From assembly GCF_900111765.1 (NCBI RefSeq), contig NZ_FOIB01000006.1, positions 248,001-312,000 on the forward strand: a stretch of DNA of 64,000 nucleotides, given 5' to 3'. The stretch comes from Myxococcus fulvus (GTDB lineage: Bacteria; Myxococcota; Myxococcia; Myxococcales; Myxococcaceae). Positions 1-8,172 of the stretch are shown in pieces. The position numbers and the translations under genes are program-made. The notes under the pieces are model-generated. The model was not told where the DNA came from and ran no database searches. It saw only the letters and a list, made by a program, of their open reading frames with translations. The stretch's first letter is position 1. Each line of letters begins with the position of its first letter.

Positions 1-2769
1 CTCGAACACCTGCCGGGTGTGGAGGATGTCGGTCGGGGCCTCGGAGTTGCGCTGGGTGACGAGGGTGGTGTTGCCGAAGTCGTCGAACTGGAAGGTGCTC
101 AGGCGCGTGAGGTCGGGCGTGTCCGAGTCCGCGAAGGTGTAGAGCTTCTTGAGCACCGTCGACGTCCGTATCTGGTGGATGCCCGAGCCGGTGGGCGTGT
201 CGTAGGTGTACTCGACGCGGCTCATCAAGGCCTGGTCGGAAGCGCGGCGCACCGTCTGTGATTCCACCGTGTAGGTGAGCGGGAACTCCTGGTGATAGCG
301 CGTCTGCGTGACGATGCCCGAGGTTCCCGTCTGGGGGTCCGTCTTGTTCCAGGCCGCGAAGCCCAGCCAGCCGCGCCCTCGGAGGCTCAGCCGCGCGCCC
401 GCGTACGTGAAGTCATGGGTGTAGCTTCGGGTTGCGGAGTAGGCCTGGGTGTAGGAGGCGACGACGTAGCGGGGATACTGGATGCTGCGCGACGCGAAGG
501 TCATGCCCCCGGCGTCGCTCTGTCCTCGAGGGCTGGCGGCCAGGGCATAGGTGGCGCCCGGGAGCTGGTTGTTGAAGAGCGCCTGGGGGTCCACCAGCGC
601 TTCCTCGGCCTCCTGGGTGGGCGCCTCCGGGCTGTAGATGGCCGCGTCCGTGATGGGTTTGTAGGTGAGCTCGAAGCGCCCCCCCAGGCCATTGGTGACG
701 GAGGCCATCAGGTCGGGGTACTCGGTGGTGGCCGAGAGCAGGTGGACCTCGCCGGAGCCGTTCACCTGGAGGAGGTCTGCCTTGCCCACGCCCGACAGGC
801 CCAGGGCCATGACGGCCTCGCCCAGGGCCACGGCGTCCGGAAGCGAGGACACCTTCGGGTGGTGGCGCAGGGTGCCCCCTTCGTTGACGAAGACGGCGAT
901 GCGGCTCTTCTGGGCTGGAGAGCCCGGGCGGAGGTGGTCTCCGATGAGGACCAGGTCGTCGCGACCATTGCCTGTCACGTCCGCGGGCATGAGCTGGGGG
1001 ACAGCGCTGCCGTAGAGCAGGCCGGTGTCGCCCAGATCCCGGACGACGAAGCCCTTGCCGGTGTTGTAGAGCAGGCGCAGGTGGAGCGTCTTGCCGTTGG
1101 TATAGGGATTGATGAGGTCGACCTGGCCATCGCCGTTGAGATGGATGGGAATGAGGCTTCCCGTCCAGGGGACGCGCGAGCCGGAGGGGAGCAGCGGGGT
1201 GGTCTGTTGCTGATAGCCCTGGCGGTCGGGTTGCGCCTTGAGCCAGGTCAGCTCGAGGAAGCCCGCCTTCTCGGAGGCATAGACGAGGTCCGTCTGACCG
1301 GAGCCATCCAGGTCCAGGGGGAGCAGGAGTCCGCCGAACAGGAGCGAGGTGGCGGTGGGGCCGCTCGCTGACGCGGCGAAGGTGCGGCCATTGGAGTAGA
1401 GGACGTCGAGCTTCAGCCTGGACGCGCTCTGCGTCGCATAGACGAGGTCCGTGCGCCCGTCACCATCGGCGTCGAGCGCGAGCAGGCGCCCTCCCCAGAG
1501 GAGGTTGTCGGGGCCGGCGCCGTTGACGGGGCCCTCGCGCACGAGTGTCCAGCGGCCGTCACGCAAGGTGGCCTTGAAGAGCGTCAGGCCCAGCTTGCCG
1601 CCGTTGTTCACCGCGTAGACCAGGTCCATGCGGCCGTCGGCGTCGACGTCGAGCGGGCAGAACGTGCCGCCCCAGAGGAGGTCGACGCCGCCGAAGTCCA
1701 CGGGGTGGGGCCCATCCAGGCCCGAGCCGGTGGAGTAGTACAGGTCCATGCGCAGCCGGAGATTCACCGGATAGACATGCAGGAGGTCGGTGCGACCATT
1801 GCCATTCACATCGATGGGGAGCTTCTGCCCCCCGCGCATGGACTTGCCGAGCGCCCGGGCCGGCTGGAAGAGGGTGGGCGCCAGGTCTTGCTGTCCCTGC
1901 CAGGTGAAGGTGGTGGGAGGCAGGGCGGTGCCGCGTGCCTCGGTGGAGATGGATTGGAGCAGGGGCCGGCCGGTGGAGCGGCTGGGCTGGTAGGCGAGGC
2001 GGTAGGTGCGGACGAGGGCATCGTCGACGAAGGTCTGGACCTCGGAGAGCAGGCGAGGATTGCGGATGGGATGGCCGCCCAGATACGAGGTGGTGACGAG
2101 CTGTCGGGGTGCGTAGGTGAAGCGGACCTGCCGCTTCTTCTGGATGGGGTTCTGGGTGTTGTCCGTGTATTCGATGAGCTTGGGGTAGTGGGCGTTGCTG
2201 CCCGCATCCAACTCATAGGTCACCGTCATGAAGTTGCCGTGGCGGTCGGTGACACGGTTGAGGGACCAGAGGCGGATGGCCTGGACGCCCGTTGAGGCGG
2301 GGACGCGTGAGTCCTCCGTGGCACCGTACTCCCATGTCTGTCCATCCCGGGACTGGACGGTGAAGGATTGCGGACCCCATTCGACGTTCCATCCGGTGGG
2401 GTAGTTCGGGGTGACCTTGCGCCAGGTCTGGATTTCGGTGTGGTAGACGGCCTGCGCCTGCCCATAGCCGCCGGACGCGGCCATCAATCGCTGACCATCG
2501 AGGAGGAAGCGGTCGCCGAGGTCGTAGTTGACGGAGCCGTGCTGCCCGTCCTGGGCGAGCGTGCGACCCGCGCGGGTGATGGAGGAGAGGCCGCTCAAGC
2601 CCCAGCCGACGCCGAGCAGCCCGTCGTCACCGCCGCTGTTGTAGGCGATGGCCAGGTGCGGCTCCAGGCCCTGGGTGCCTGGAGGGACCTTCAGCTCGAT
2701 GGAGTACGCGGCGCAGCCTCCCGCGTCGACCTGGAGATGGTCGGTGAGCTTCCCTGTGCTGATGGCCAT
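1..2769 (-). CDS. SpvB/TcdB N-terminal-like RHS-type toxin-complex protein (C-terminus off window)
   Basis: Read on the minus strand, one open frame runs from ATG at 2769 to the window edge without a stop, so at least 923 residues are present and the C-terminus is missing. The start has a GAGGTG ribosome site about 6 bases upstream. The first residues (MAISTGKL, then SIELKVPPGTQGLEPHLAIAYNS, split here for length as SIELKVPP and GLEPHLAIAYNS) and GVGWGLSGLSSITR match the SpvB/TcaC N-terminal domain. Then come repeated FG-GAP/VCBS calcium-type blades such as DVDADGRMDLVYA, DADGDGRTDLVYA and DVTGNGRDDLVLIG between about residues 330 and 680. The C-terminal part visible resembles the TcdB middle region and RHS entry (YTYDTP, TLVTQRN). 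Such proteins form secreted or injected polymorphic toxins or cell-surface RHS shells. Whether a toxin tip follows cannot be seen here. The large opposite-strand frames are mirror frames. Confidence 0.85.
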   Translation of the reverse strand, partial: MAISTGKLTDHLQVDAGGCAAYSIELKVPPGTQGLEPHLAIAYNSGGDDGLLGVGWGLSGLSSITRAGRTLAQDGQHGSVNYDLGDRFLLDGQRLMAASGGYGQAQAVYHTEIQTWRKVTPNYPTGWNVEWGPQSFTVQSRDGQTWEYGATEDSRVPASTGVQAIRLWSLNRVTDRHGNFMTVTYELDAGSNAHYPKLIEYTDNTQNPIQKKRQVRFTYAPRQLVTTSYLGGHPIRNPRLLSEVQTFVDDALVRTYRLAYQPSRSTGRPLLQSISTEARGTALPPTTFTWQGQQDLAPTLFQPARALGKSMRGGQKLPIDVNGNGRTDLLHVYPVNLRLRMDLYYSTGSGLDGPHPVDFGGVDLLWGGTFCPLDVDADGRMDLVYAVNNGGKLGLTLFKATLRDGRWTLVREGPVNGAGPDNLLWGGRLLALDADGDGRTDLVYATQSASRLKLDVLYSNGRTFAASASGPTATSLLFGGLLLPLDLDGSGQTDLVYASEKAGFLELTWLKAQPDRQGYQQQTTPLLPSGSRVPWTGSLIPIHLNGDGQVDLINPYTNGKTLHLRLLYNTGKGFVVRDLGDTGLLYGSAVPQLMPADVTGNGRDDLVLIGDHLRPGSPAQKSRIAVFVNEGGTLRHHPKVSSLPDAVALGEAVMALGLSGVGKADLLQVNGSGEVHLLSATTEYPDLMASVTNGLGGRFELTYKPITDAAIYSPEAPTQEAEEALVDPQALFNNQLPGATYALAASPRGQSDAGGMTFASRSIQYPRYVVASYTQAYSATRSYTHDFTYAGARLSLRGRGWLGFAAWNKTDPQTGTSGIVTQTRYHQEFPLTYTVESQTVRRASDQALMSRVEYTYDTPTGSGIHQIRTSTVLKKLYTFADSDTPDLTRLSTFQFDDFGNTTLVTQRNSEAPTDILHTRQVFE

Positions 2770-3076
2770 GGTCACCTCTTCGGCGCAAGGCTTCGCCGAC
2801 GATGCGGCGGACAGTCTCTTTGTTTGTGATGTCTTTGTGTCGAGTGTGGTTGATGGCTCGCTGCAAGTCGAGCCGAAGTGGCCATTCGAGACCGCCGTAC
2901 GTGATGAGTGTCTTCTGGCGATCGAGCGCGACGTGCGCGCGGGTGCGCGGCATCGCGACGTCAAAGACAACCGGTCGGGTGGTGTCCGTTTCGACGTGTC
3001 CGGATGTCTCGGGTTGTGTCGGGATGCGAGGCGCCAGGAGGTGCGCCGTCAGCCTCTACCGAGACAACTTCCCACG
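2770..3076. other. Intergenic region between nrdB and the SpvB-like gene
   Basis: About 300 bases without a convincing gene. It must hold the minus-strand promoter of the SpvB-like gene, because nrdB upstream ends in a terminator. It is somewhat less GC-rich than the flanking genes, but no promoter hexamers stand out. Confidence 0.5.
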
Positions 3077-3112
3077 AAAAACGACGGGCCCGGTCGTGCT
3101 CGGGCCCGTCGT
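3077..3112 (-). terminator. Rho-independent terminator after nrdB
   Basis: A perfect 12-base inverted repeat (ACGACGGGCCCG at 3081-3092, its complement at 3101-3112) with an 8-base loop, followed on the minus strand by a T run (3081-3077). It lies 9 bases past the nrdB stop codon. Confidence 0.85.
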
Positions 3113-3120
3113 GAAGCAAC

Positions 3121-4131
3121 TCAGAACGTCGCGTCGAGCACGACGTCGCCCGCGGCGCCCACGCCCACGGCGACCTGGTAGGCGGACACGCGGCGCTCGA
3201 AGAAGTTGGTGAGCTCCTGCACGTCCTGCAGGTCCATGAAGGACAGCGGGTTCTTCGTCTTGAACACCGGGGAGATGCCCAGCATCTGCAGCCGCTGGTC
3301 CGCCGTGTACTCGAGGTAGCCCCGCATCTCCTGCACGGACAAGCCCGCGACGCCGCCGCTCAAGAGGTCCTGCGCGAACTGCGTCTCGCACTCCACCGCC
3401 TCGCGAATCATCGCCTCCACGTCGCGCTCCATCTTCGCGTCGAAGAGGTCCGGCTCCTCCTTGCGGGCCACCTGGATGCACTCGAAGGCGAACCCCATGT
3501 GCGCGCTTTCGTCGCGGAACACCCAGTTCGTCCCCGCCGCGAGCCCGTTGAGCAGGCCCTTGCTGCGCAGGAAGTACACGTACGCGAAGGCCGCGAAGAA
3601 GAAGAGCCCCTCGATGCAGCCGGCGAAGCAGATGAGGTTCAACAGGAACCGGCGCCGGTCCTCCTTCGTCTTCAGCGCGTCCACGTCATGGATGCTGTCC
3701 ATCCACTTCATGCAGAACTGCGCCTTGCGCTGGATGGAGGGGATGTTGTCGATGGCCGCGAACGCCTTCGCGCGCTCACCCGGGTCCGGCACGTACGTGT
3801 CCAGCAGCGTCAGGTAGAACTGGACGTGCAGCGCCTCCTCGTAGAGCTGCCGCGACAGGTACATCCGCGCCTCGGGCGCGTTGAGGTGCTTGTACAGGTT
3901 CAGCACCAGGTTGTTGCCGACGATGCTGTCGCCCGTCGCGAAGAAGGCCACCAGCCGGTGGATGAGGTGTCGCTCCGCGTCCGTCATCTTCGAGCGGAGG
4001 TCCACCAGGTCCGTGGAGAAATCCACCTCCTCGACGGTCCAGGTGTTCTTGATGGCATTCCGGTACATCTCGAAGAAAACCGGATACGCCATGGGACGCA
4101 GCGTCAGGTTCAGGCCGGGTTCGAGCAGCAT
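3121..4131 (-). CDS. nrdB: Class I ribonucleoside-diphosphate reductase, beta subunit
   Basis: Small subunit of aerobic ribonucleotide reductase, which holds the di-iron/tyrosyl radical cofactor used by NrdA to make deoxyribonucleotides. The 336-residue protein starts MLLEPGLNLTLRP. A TTG ten codons upstream is possible but has no support, so the ATG at 4131 is chosen. Iron-ligand helices are visible: DAERHLIH, YEEALHVQFY (E..H), IEGLFFF and FRDESAHMGF (E..H). The sequence GLFFFAAFAYVYFL and DESAHMGFAFECIQ are typical of the R2 ferritin-like fold. The C-terminus carries the short tail expected to dock into the alpha subunit. The gene lies 157 bases downstream of nrdA on the same strand, so the two are probably co-transcribed. 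A strong terminator closes the unit. Confidence 0.96.
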   Translation of the reverse strand: MLLEPGLNLTLRPMAYPVFFEMYRNAIKNTWTVEEVDFSTDLVDLRSKMTDAERHLIHRLVAFFATGDSIVGNNLVLNLYKHLNAPEARMYLSRQLYEEALHVQFYLTLLDTYVPDPGERAKAFAAIDNIPSIQRKAQFCMKWMDSIHDVDALKTKEDRRRFLLNLICFAGCIEGLFFFAAFAYVYFLRSKGLLNGLAAGTNWVFRDESAHMGFAFECIQVARKEEPDLFDAKMERDVEAMIREAVECETQFAQDLLSGGVAGLSVQEMRGYLEYTADQRLQMLGISPVFKTKNPLSFMDLQDVQELTNFFERRVSAYQVAVGVGAAGDVVLDATF

Positions 4132-4288
4132 GGGGCCGTGATCAACACCACGCACACCCAAACGTCAATGCTGTGTCCCGTCGATTCCTCATGATGTTCA
4201 CGGGCGTGTCGACATGCCCGCAAAACAAAGCGAGCACACGCTCTCGCGCATGCTCGCCCAGGTGAAAAATCAGCGTGTCAGGAATTCC

Positions 4289-6796
4289 TTACTGGCACGC
4301 CTCGCAGGCCTCGGGGTTCTCCAGCGAGCACGCCACGGCCTCGGCGTCCGTCACCTTGGAGGCCTTGGCCTCCGGCGCGGGCGTCACGGGCGCCGTCGCG
4401 GTGGCGCCGTTGCCGGCGATGGTCGCCTTGGCGATGCGCGTGGCCGGGCGCGAGCGCAGGTAGTACGTCGTCTTCAGCCCCTTCTGCCACGCGTAGAAGT
4501 ACATGGAGGAGAGCTTGCCGATGTTCGGCGTCTCCACGAAGAGGTTGAGCGACTGGCTCTGGTCGATGAAGGCGCCGCGGTCGGCCGCCATGTCGATGAG
4601 CGAGCGCATGGGCAGCTCCCACGCCGTGCGGTACACCGCGCGCAGGTTCTCCGGCAGCTCCACCACGTCCTGCACGCTGCCCTCGGCCAGCTTGATGCGG
4701 TTGCGCACCGACTCGTTCCACAGCCCCAGCGCCTGGAGGTCGCGCACCAGGTAGCGGTTCACCTGCAGGAAGTCACCCGAGAGCGTCTCGCGCTTGAACA
4801 GGTTGGACACCTGCGGCTCGATGCACTCGTAGCAGCCCGCGATGGACGCAATCGTCGCCGTGGGCGCAATGGCAATCATCAGCGAGTTGCGCAGGCCGTG
4901 CTTCAGGACGCGCGCGCGCAGCGCCTCCCAGCGCGCCGGGTCCTCTGGCGTCACGCCCCAGCTCTCGAACTGGAACTCGCCCTTCGCCGCCCGCGTCTCC
5001 GGGAAGGACGGGTGCGCGCCGAACTGCTCGGCCAGCTCGCACGAGGTGGTCAGCGCCGCGAAGTAGATCTCCTCCGAAATCTTCTTCGACAGGGCCCGCG
5101 CCTCGGCGGAGTCGAACGGGAGCTTGAGCTGGAAGAAGACGTCCTGCAGGCCCATCAGCCCCAGGCCCACCGGGCGCCAGCGGCGGTTGGAGTCCGCCGC
5201 CGTGGGGATGGGGTAGTAGTTCAGGTCGATGACCCGGTCCAACTGCTTGAGCGCGAGCTGGGCGTTGGCGCGCAGCCGGTCGAAGTCGAACTTCCCGTCC
5301 GCCACCATGCGGCCCAGGTTCAGCGAACCCAGGTTGCACACCGCCGTCTCACCCTGGCTCGTGACCTCCAGGATTTCGGTGCACAGGTTGGACAGGTGGA
5401 TGACGTTCTCCGGACGCCCCGTCTGGTTGCTCTTTCGGTTGCAGATGTCCTTGAAGGTCATCCAGCCGTTGCCCGTCTGGGCGAGCGTCTTCATCATCCG
5501 CGCGTACAGGTCGCGCGCCTTCACCTTGCGCATGGCCAGGCCCGCGCCTTCCGCCTCCACGTAGGCCTTCTCGAACTCCGCGCCGTACAGGTCCGTCAGG
5601 TGCGGGACCACCTTCGGGTCGAAGAGGCTCCACTCGCCCTCCGTCTCCACCCGCTTCATGAACAGGTCCGGCACCCAGTTGGACAGGTTCAGGTTGTGGG
5701 TGCGGCGGGCATCGTCACCGGTGTTGTCGCGCAGCTCGAGGAAGTCCTCGATGTCCGCGTGCCACGTCTCCAGGTACACGCAGCACGCGCCCTTGCGCTT
5801 GCCGCCCTGGTTCACCGCGGCGACGGACGCGTCCAGCGTCTTGAGCCAGGGGACGATGCCGTTGGAGTGGCCGTTGGTGGAGCGGATGAGCGAGCCGCGC
5901 GCGCGCACCCGGTGGTAGCCCACGCCGATGCCGCCGGAGAACTTGGACAGCATCGCGATGTCCGAATACTTCCGGTAGATGGCGTCCAGGTCGTCCGCCG
6001 GCGAGTCCAAGAGGAAGCAGCTGGAGAGCTGCTCGTGGCGCGTGCCGGAGTTGAACAGGGTGGGGGAGCTGGGCAGGTACTCCAGCGAGCTGAACAGCCG
6101 GTACAGCTCGATGGCCTCGCGCGCGTTGTCGCCGCTGAGCGCGCACGCCACGCGCAGGAAGAACTCCTGCGGCGTCTCCAGCACCTCGCGCGTCTGCGGG
6201 TTCTTCAGGAGGTAGCGGTCGTAGACGGTGCGCAGGCCGAAGTACTCGAACAAATCATTGCGCGACGGGTCGATGGCCGCGTTGAGCTTGCGCGCGTTGG
6301 CCTGGACGAACTGCAGCAGGCGGTCCGCGATGAGGCCGTGCTTGTGGCCCGCGGCCACCGACTGGCTGAAGGAGTGGATGTCCTGGTTGCTGACCTCCTT
6401 CTGGATGAAGGTGGCGAGCAGCCGCGCGGACAGGCGCGCGTACTCGGGCTCCTCGACGATGAGCGCGGCGGCGGTCTGGATGGAGAGGCTGTCCAGCTCC
6501 CGCGTGGTGGCGCCGTCATAGAGGCCGGAGATGGTCTTCGTGGCCACGCGCATCACGTCCACGCGCGACAGCCCCACGCAGCTCTTGCCCACCGCGCGCA
6601 CAATCTTGTTCAGGTCCACCGACTCGGCGGTGCCGTTGCGCTTGCGCACGCGCATGGTGGTGGGGGCGAACTCGCTCTGCGTGGGCTCGGGGGCCGCGAC
6701 GGGTGCCGTACTCGCGCTCGGTCCGGATTGGCCGGGGGTGGCGGGCGGAACGGGCATGGGCGCGGAGGCGGGCTTCACGGGCGTCTCGAAGTTCAC
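4289..6796 (-). CDS. nrdA: Class I ribonucleoside-diphosphate reductase, alpha subunit
   Basis: Catalytic subunit of ribonucleotide reductase. After an Ala/Pro-rich N-terminal extension comes an ATP-cone regulatory domain (MRVRKRNGTAESVDLNKI) and then the ten-stranded barrel. Active-site features are visible: the first disulfide cysteine in SSCFLLD, the radical triad N-x-C-x-E in NLCTEI, the second cysteine in AVCNLGSLNLG, the paired tyrosines in TTYYLRS, and the C-terminal redox pair EACEACQ. The open frame extends to a GTG at 6877 with no ribosome site. GTG at 6796 has GGAG ten bases upstream and is preferred, giving about 835 residues, but the true start is uncertain because this end is low-complexity. 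nrdB follows. Upstream lies a promoter next to a candidate NrdR box. Confidence 0.96.
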   Translation of the reverse strand: MNFETPVKPASAPMPVPPATPGQSGPSASTAPVAAPEPTQSEFAPTTMRVRKRNGTAESVDLNKIVRAVGKSCVGLSRVDVMRVATKTISGLYDGATTRELDSLSIQTAAALIVEEPEYARLSARLLATFIQKEVSNQDIHSFSQSVAAGHKHGLIADRLLQFVQANARKLNAAIDPSRNDLFEYFGLRTVYDRYLLKNPQTREVLETPQEFFLRVACALSGDNAREAIELYRLFSSLEYLPSSPTLFNSGTRHEQLSSCFLLDSPADDLDAIYRKYSDIAMLSKFSGGIGVGYHRVRARGSLIRSTNGHSNGIVPWLKTLDASVAAVNQGGKRKGACCVYLETWHADIEDFLELRDNTGDDARRTHNLNLSNWVPDLFMKRVETEGEWSLFDPKVVPHLTDLYGAEFEKAYVEAEGAGLAMRKVKARDLYARMMKTLAQTGNGWMTFKDICNRKSNQTGRPENVIHLSNLCTEILEVTSQGETAVCNLGSLNLGRMVADGKFDFDRLRANAQLALKQLDRVIDLNYYPIPTAADSNRRWRPVGLGLMGLQDVFFQLKLPFDSAEARALSKKISEEIYFAALTTSCELAEQFGAHPSFPETRAAKGEFQFESWGVTPEDPARWEALRARVLKHGLRNSLMIAIAPTATIASIAGCYECIEPQVSNLFKRETLSGDFLQVNRYLVRDLQALGLWNESVRNRIKLAEGSVQDVVELPENLRAVYRTAWELPMRSLIDMAADRGAFIDQSQSLNLFVETPNIGKLSSMYFYAWQKGLKTTYYLRSRPATRIAKATIAGNGATATAPVTPAPEAKASKVTDAEAVACSLENPEACEACQ

Positions 6797-7059
6797 GAGC
6801 GGCTCACTCCAAAATGGCGATGGCGTGGCCACAGGGACAAGCGGGGAGCTTGCCCTGGGAGGGGTTTCCCGGGCCACGAAAACAACTGCACGGATGTGTA
6901 GGGAAGAAGGCCCGCTCTACCGCTGCGGACCTACGGTCTCAAGGAGACCTGAGGGCACAGGCGACATACGGGGTAGATTGCTGTGTGTAAAGAAACCACA
7001 ACCCCTCCCTGAGCCCTTTGGGACGCCACCGGAATGGTGGGGCGTCGTCGACCGGCCAC
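6797..7059 (-). other. nrdA leader region
   Basis: About 260 bases between the proposed nrdA transcription start and start codon. It contains small dyads, for example CCACC/GGTGG around 7027-7041. There is no convincing gene and no recognisable riboswitch. Confidence 0.4.
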
Positions 7060-7103
7060 AAGGTATGGGGGGCATCCGTTGGTGTCAACGCGAGATCTAG
7101 TGC
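7060..7103 (-). promoter_or_regulatory. nrdAB promoter with candidate NrdR box
   Basis: On the minus strand a consensus -35 TTGACA (7088-7083) is followed by a 17-base spacer and TACCTT (7065-7060). Directly upstream, 7088-7103 reads ACGCGAGATCTAGTGC on the plus strand and matches 12 of 16 positions of the NrdR box consensus ACACWATATCTAGTGT. A weaker ATCTA-centred copy sits 31 bases further on (around 7119-7134), which is the usual NrdR box spacing. NrdR control is therefore inferred, not shown. Confidence 0.55.
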
Positions 7104-7177
7104 TTGGGTAGGTCCGTCCCTTGCAATCTATGATCGATCTCCAACGGTCTACGTCACGTTCTCCTCACAACACTGAG

Positions 7178-7227
7178 TCCCAGGTCCGGAGACGCTCCGT
7201 GCGGAGCGCCCCGAATCGGACCTGGGA
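7178..7227 (-). terminator. Nested hairpin downstream of the 7250-8068 gene
   Basis: An 11-base outer inverted repeat (TCCCAGGTCCG at 7178-7188 with its complement at 7217-7227) encloses a second 7-base stem (CGCTCCG 7193-7199, CGGAGCG 7202-7208). It begins 23 bases past the minus-strand stop at 7250. There is no long T run, so it may be a transcript-end stabiliser rather than a strict terminator. Confidence 0.5.
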
Positions 7228-7249
7228 GGACGGATGTCCCGCGCCCCTC

Positions 7250-8068
7250 TCAGGGAGTCGTCCCCGAGTCCACGCCCGAATCGACCGGCGGCGTGGGCGA
7301 GGCCCCCTCGGGAGCCCCCTCCGGCGAGGTCGGTGTGGGTGCGGGTGGGGGTGACTGGACGGGCTGGGCGGGAGGCGTCGCCTGGGGGACCTCCTGGGGC
7401 CCGCTGAGGGTGTGGACGGCGCGGCGGAGGGCCTCCTCCAGCTCGCGGGCGGGCGGGGTGACGACGGTGAGCATCTGGTGGGCGCTGCGCGCGTGGCGCG
7501 TCTGGCTCTCGGCGGCGAGCTTGAGCTGGACCAGGGCGTCGCTGACCAGCCTGCGCGCGTCCTCGAGCTTCTGGCGGGCCTGGAAGAAGGCCACCTCGGT
7601 CATGAGCTTCTGGAGGGTGAGGCGCTGCTCCTCGGTGACGCCGGAGAGCTTCTCGGCGCGGCGCAGGTAGTACAGGCCCTGCTCCACCTTGGCGGGCTCC
7701 TCGGAGTTGATGCGCGGGCGGGCCAGGGACTCCAGGAGGGGGAACAGGGCCCGGTCCATCTCGTCGCGCTCGGTGTACTTGTTCATCGTGAGCGCCATCA
7801 CGTCCTGTCCTTCCAGGGGGATGGGGGCGTAGGCGTCCGCGAGCCGGGGGTCGCCGGGGCGGTAGGGGACGGCGCCCATGGGGGCCATGCGGCCCTTCAT
7901 GACGACCAGCTGCCCGTCCACGGGGGCCAGGGTGAAGGTGCGCGCGTTGAGCTGGGACAGGAGGAAGACGACCACGCCTCCGAGTCCAATAATCAGGAAA
8001 AACACGAGCAACCGCGTGAAGGTCCGCCGTGCCCGATAGCCAAAGCCCTGCTGTGCCGTTCCGTTCAT
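7250..8068 (-). CDS. Membrane-anchored protein of unknown function, proline-rich tail
   Basis: Not recognised as a named family. The 272-residue protein has a basic N-terminus, then one hydrophobic segment at about residues 19-38 (LLVFFLIIGLGGVVVFLL), so it is likely a single-pass inner-membrane protein with most of its mass outside the cytoplasm. The middle, residues 45-215, is alpha-helical and rich in charged residues (ESLARPRINSEEPAKVEQG, then RRAEKLSGVTEEQRLTLQ), suggesting a helical bundle. The last 50 residues are Pro/Thr/Ser/Gly-rich and disordered (PAQPVQSPPPAPTPTSPEG). It stands alone, divergent from the giant coiled-coil gene with about 100 bases between the two starts. A nested hairpin follows the stop. 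Confidence 0.75.
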   Translation of the reverse strand: MNGTAQQGFGYRARRTFTRLLVFFLIIGLGGVVVFLLSQLNARTFTLAPVDGQLVVMKGRMAPMGAVPYRPGDPRLADAYAPIPLEGQDVMALTMNKYTERDEMDRALFPLLESLARPRINSEEPAKVEQGLYYLRRAEKLSGVTEEQRLTLQKLMTEVAFFQARQKLEDARRLVSDALVQLKLAAESQTRHARSAHQMLTVVTPPARELEEALRRAVHTLSGPQEVPQATPPAQPVQSPPPAPTPTSPEGAPEGASPTPPVDSGVDSGTTP

Positions 8069-8125
8069 GTCGCCTGCTCTCCTGACGTCCGGGCGCCCGG
8101 GCCATTACGTGGCCTGGCGCTTTCC

Positions 8126-8153
8126 TTGGGGCGCGGAGGCCCACGGCTATACT
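8126..8153 (+). promoter_or_regulatory. Possible promoter of the coiled-coil gene
   Basis: TATACT at 8148-8153 is preceded at 16 bases by TTGGGG (8126-8131). The expected start point lies only about 13 bases before the first ATG at 8173, and no ribosome site is visible, so the message may be nearly leaderless. Confidence 0.4.
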
Positions 8154-8172
8154 CCTACCCCCGAACACACCC

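Noticed and set aside
4214..6901. 895-codon plus-strand frame opposite nrdA
   Set aside because: It is a mirror frame created by high-GC third positions; its product is low-complexity Arg/His/Val/Gly without a family, while the minus strand encodes a complete NrdA.
6797..7103. Cobalamin riboswitch upstream of nrdA
   Set aside because: No B12-box or conserved core was seen and the enzyme is the B12-independent class I type.
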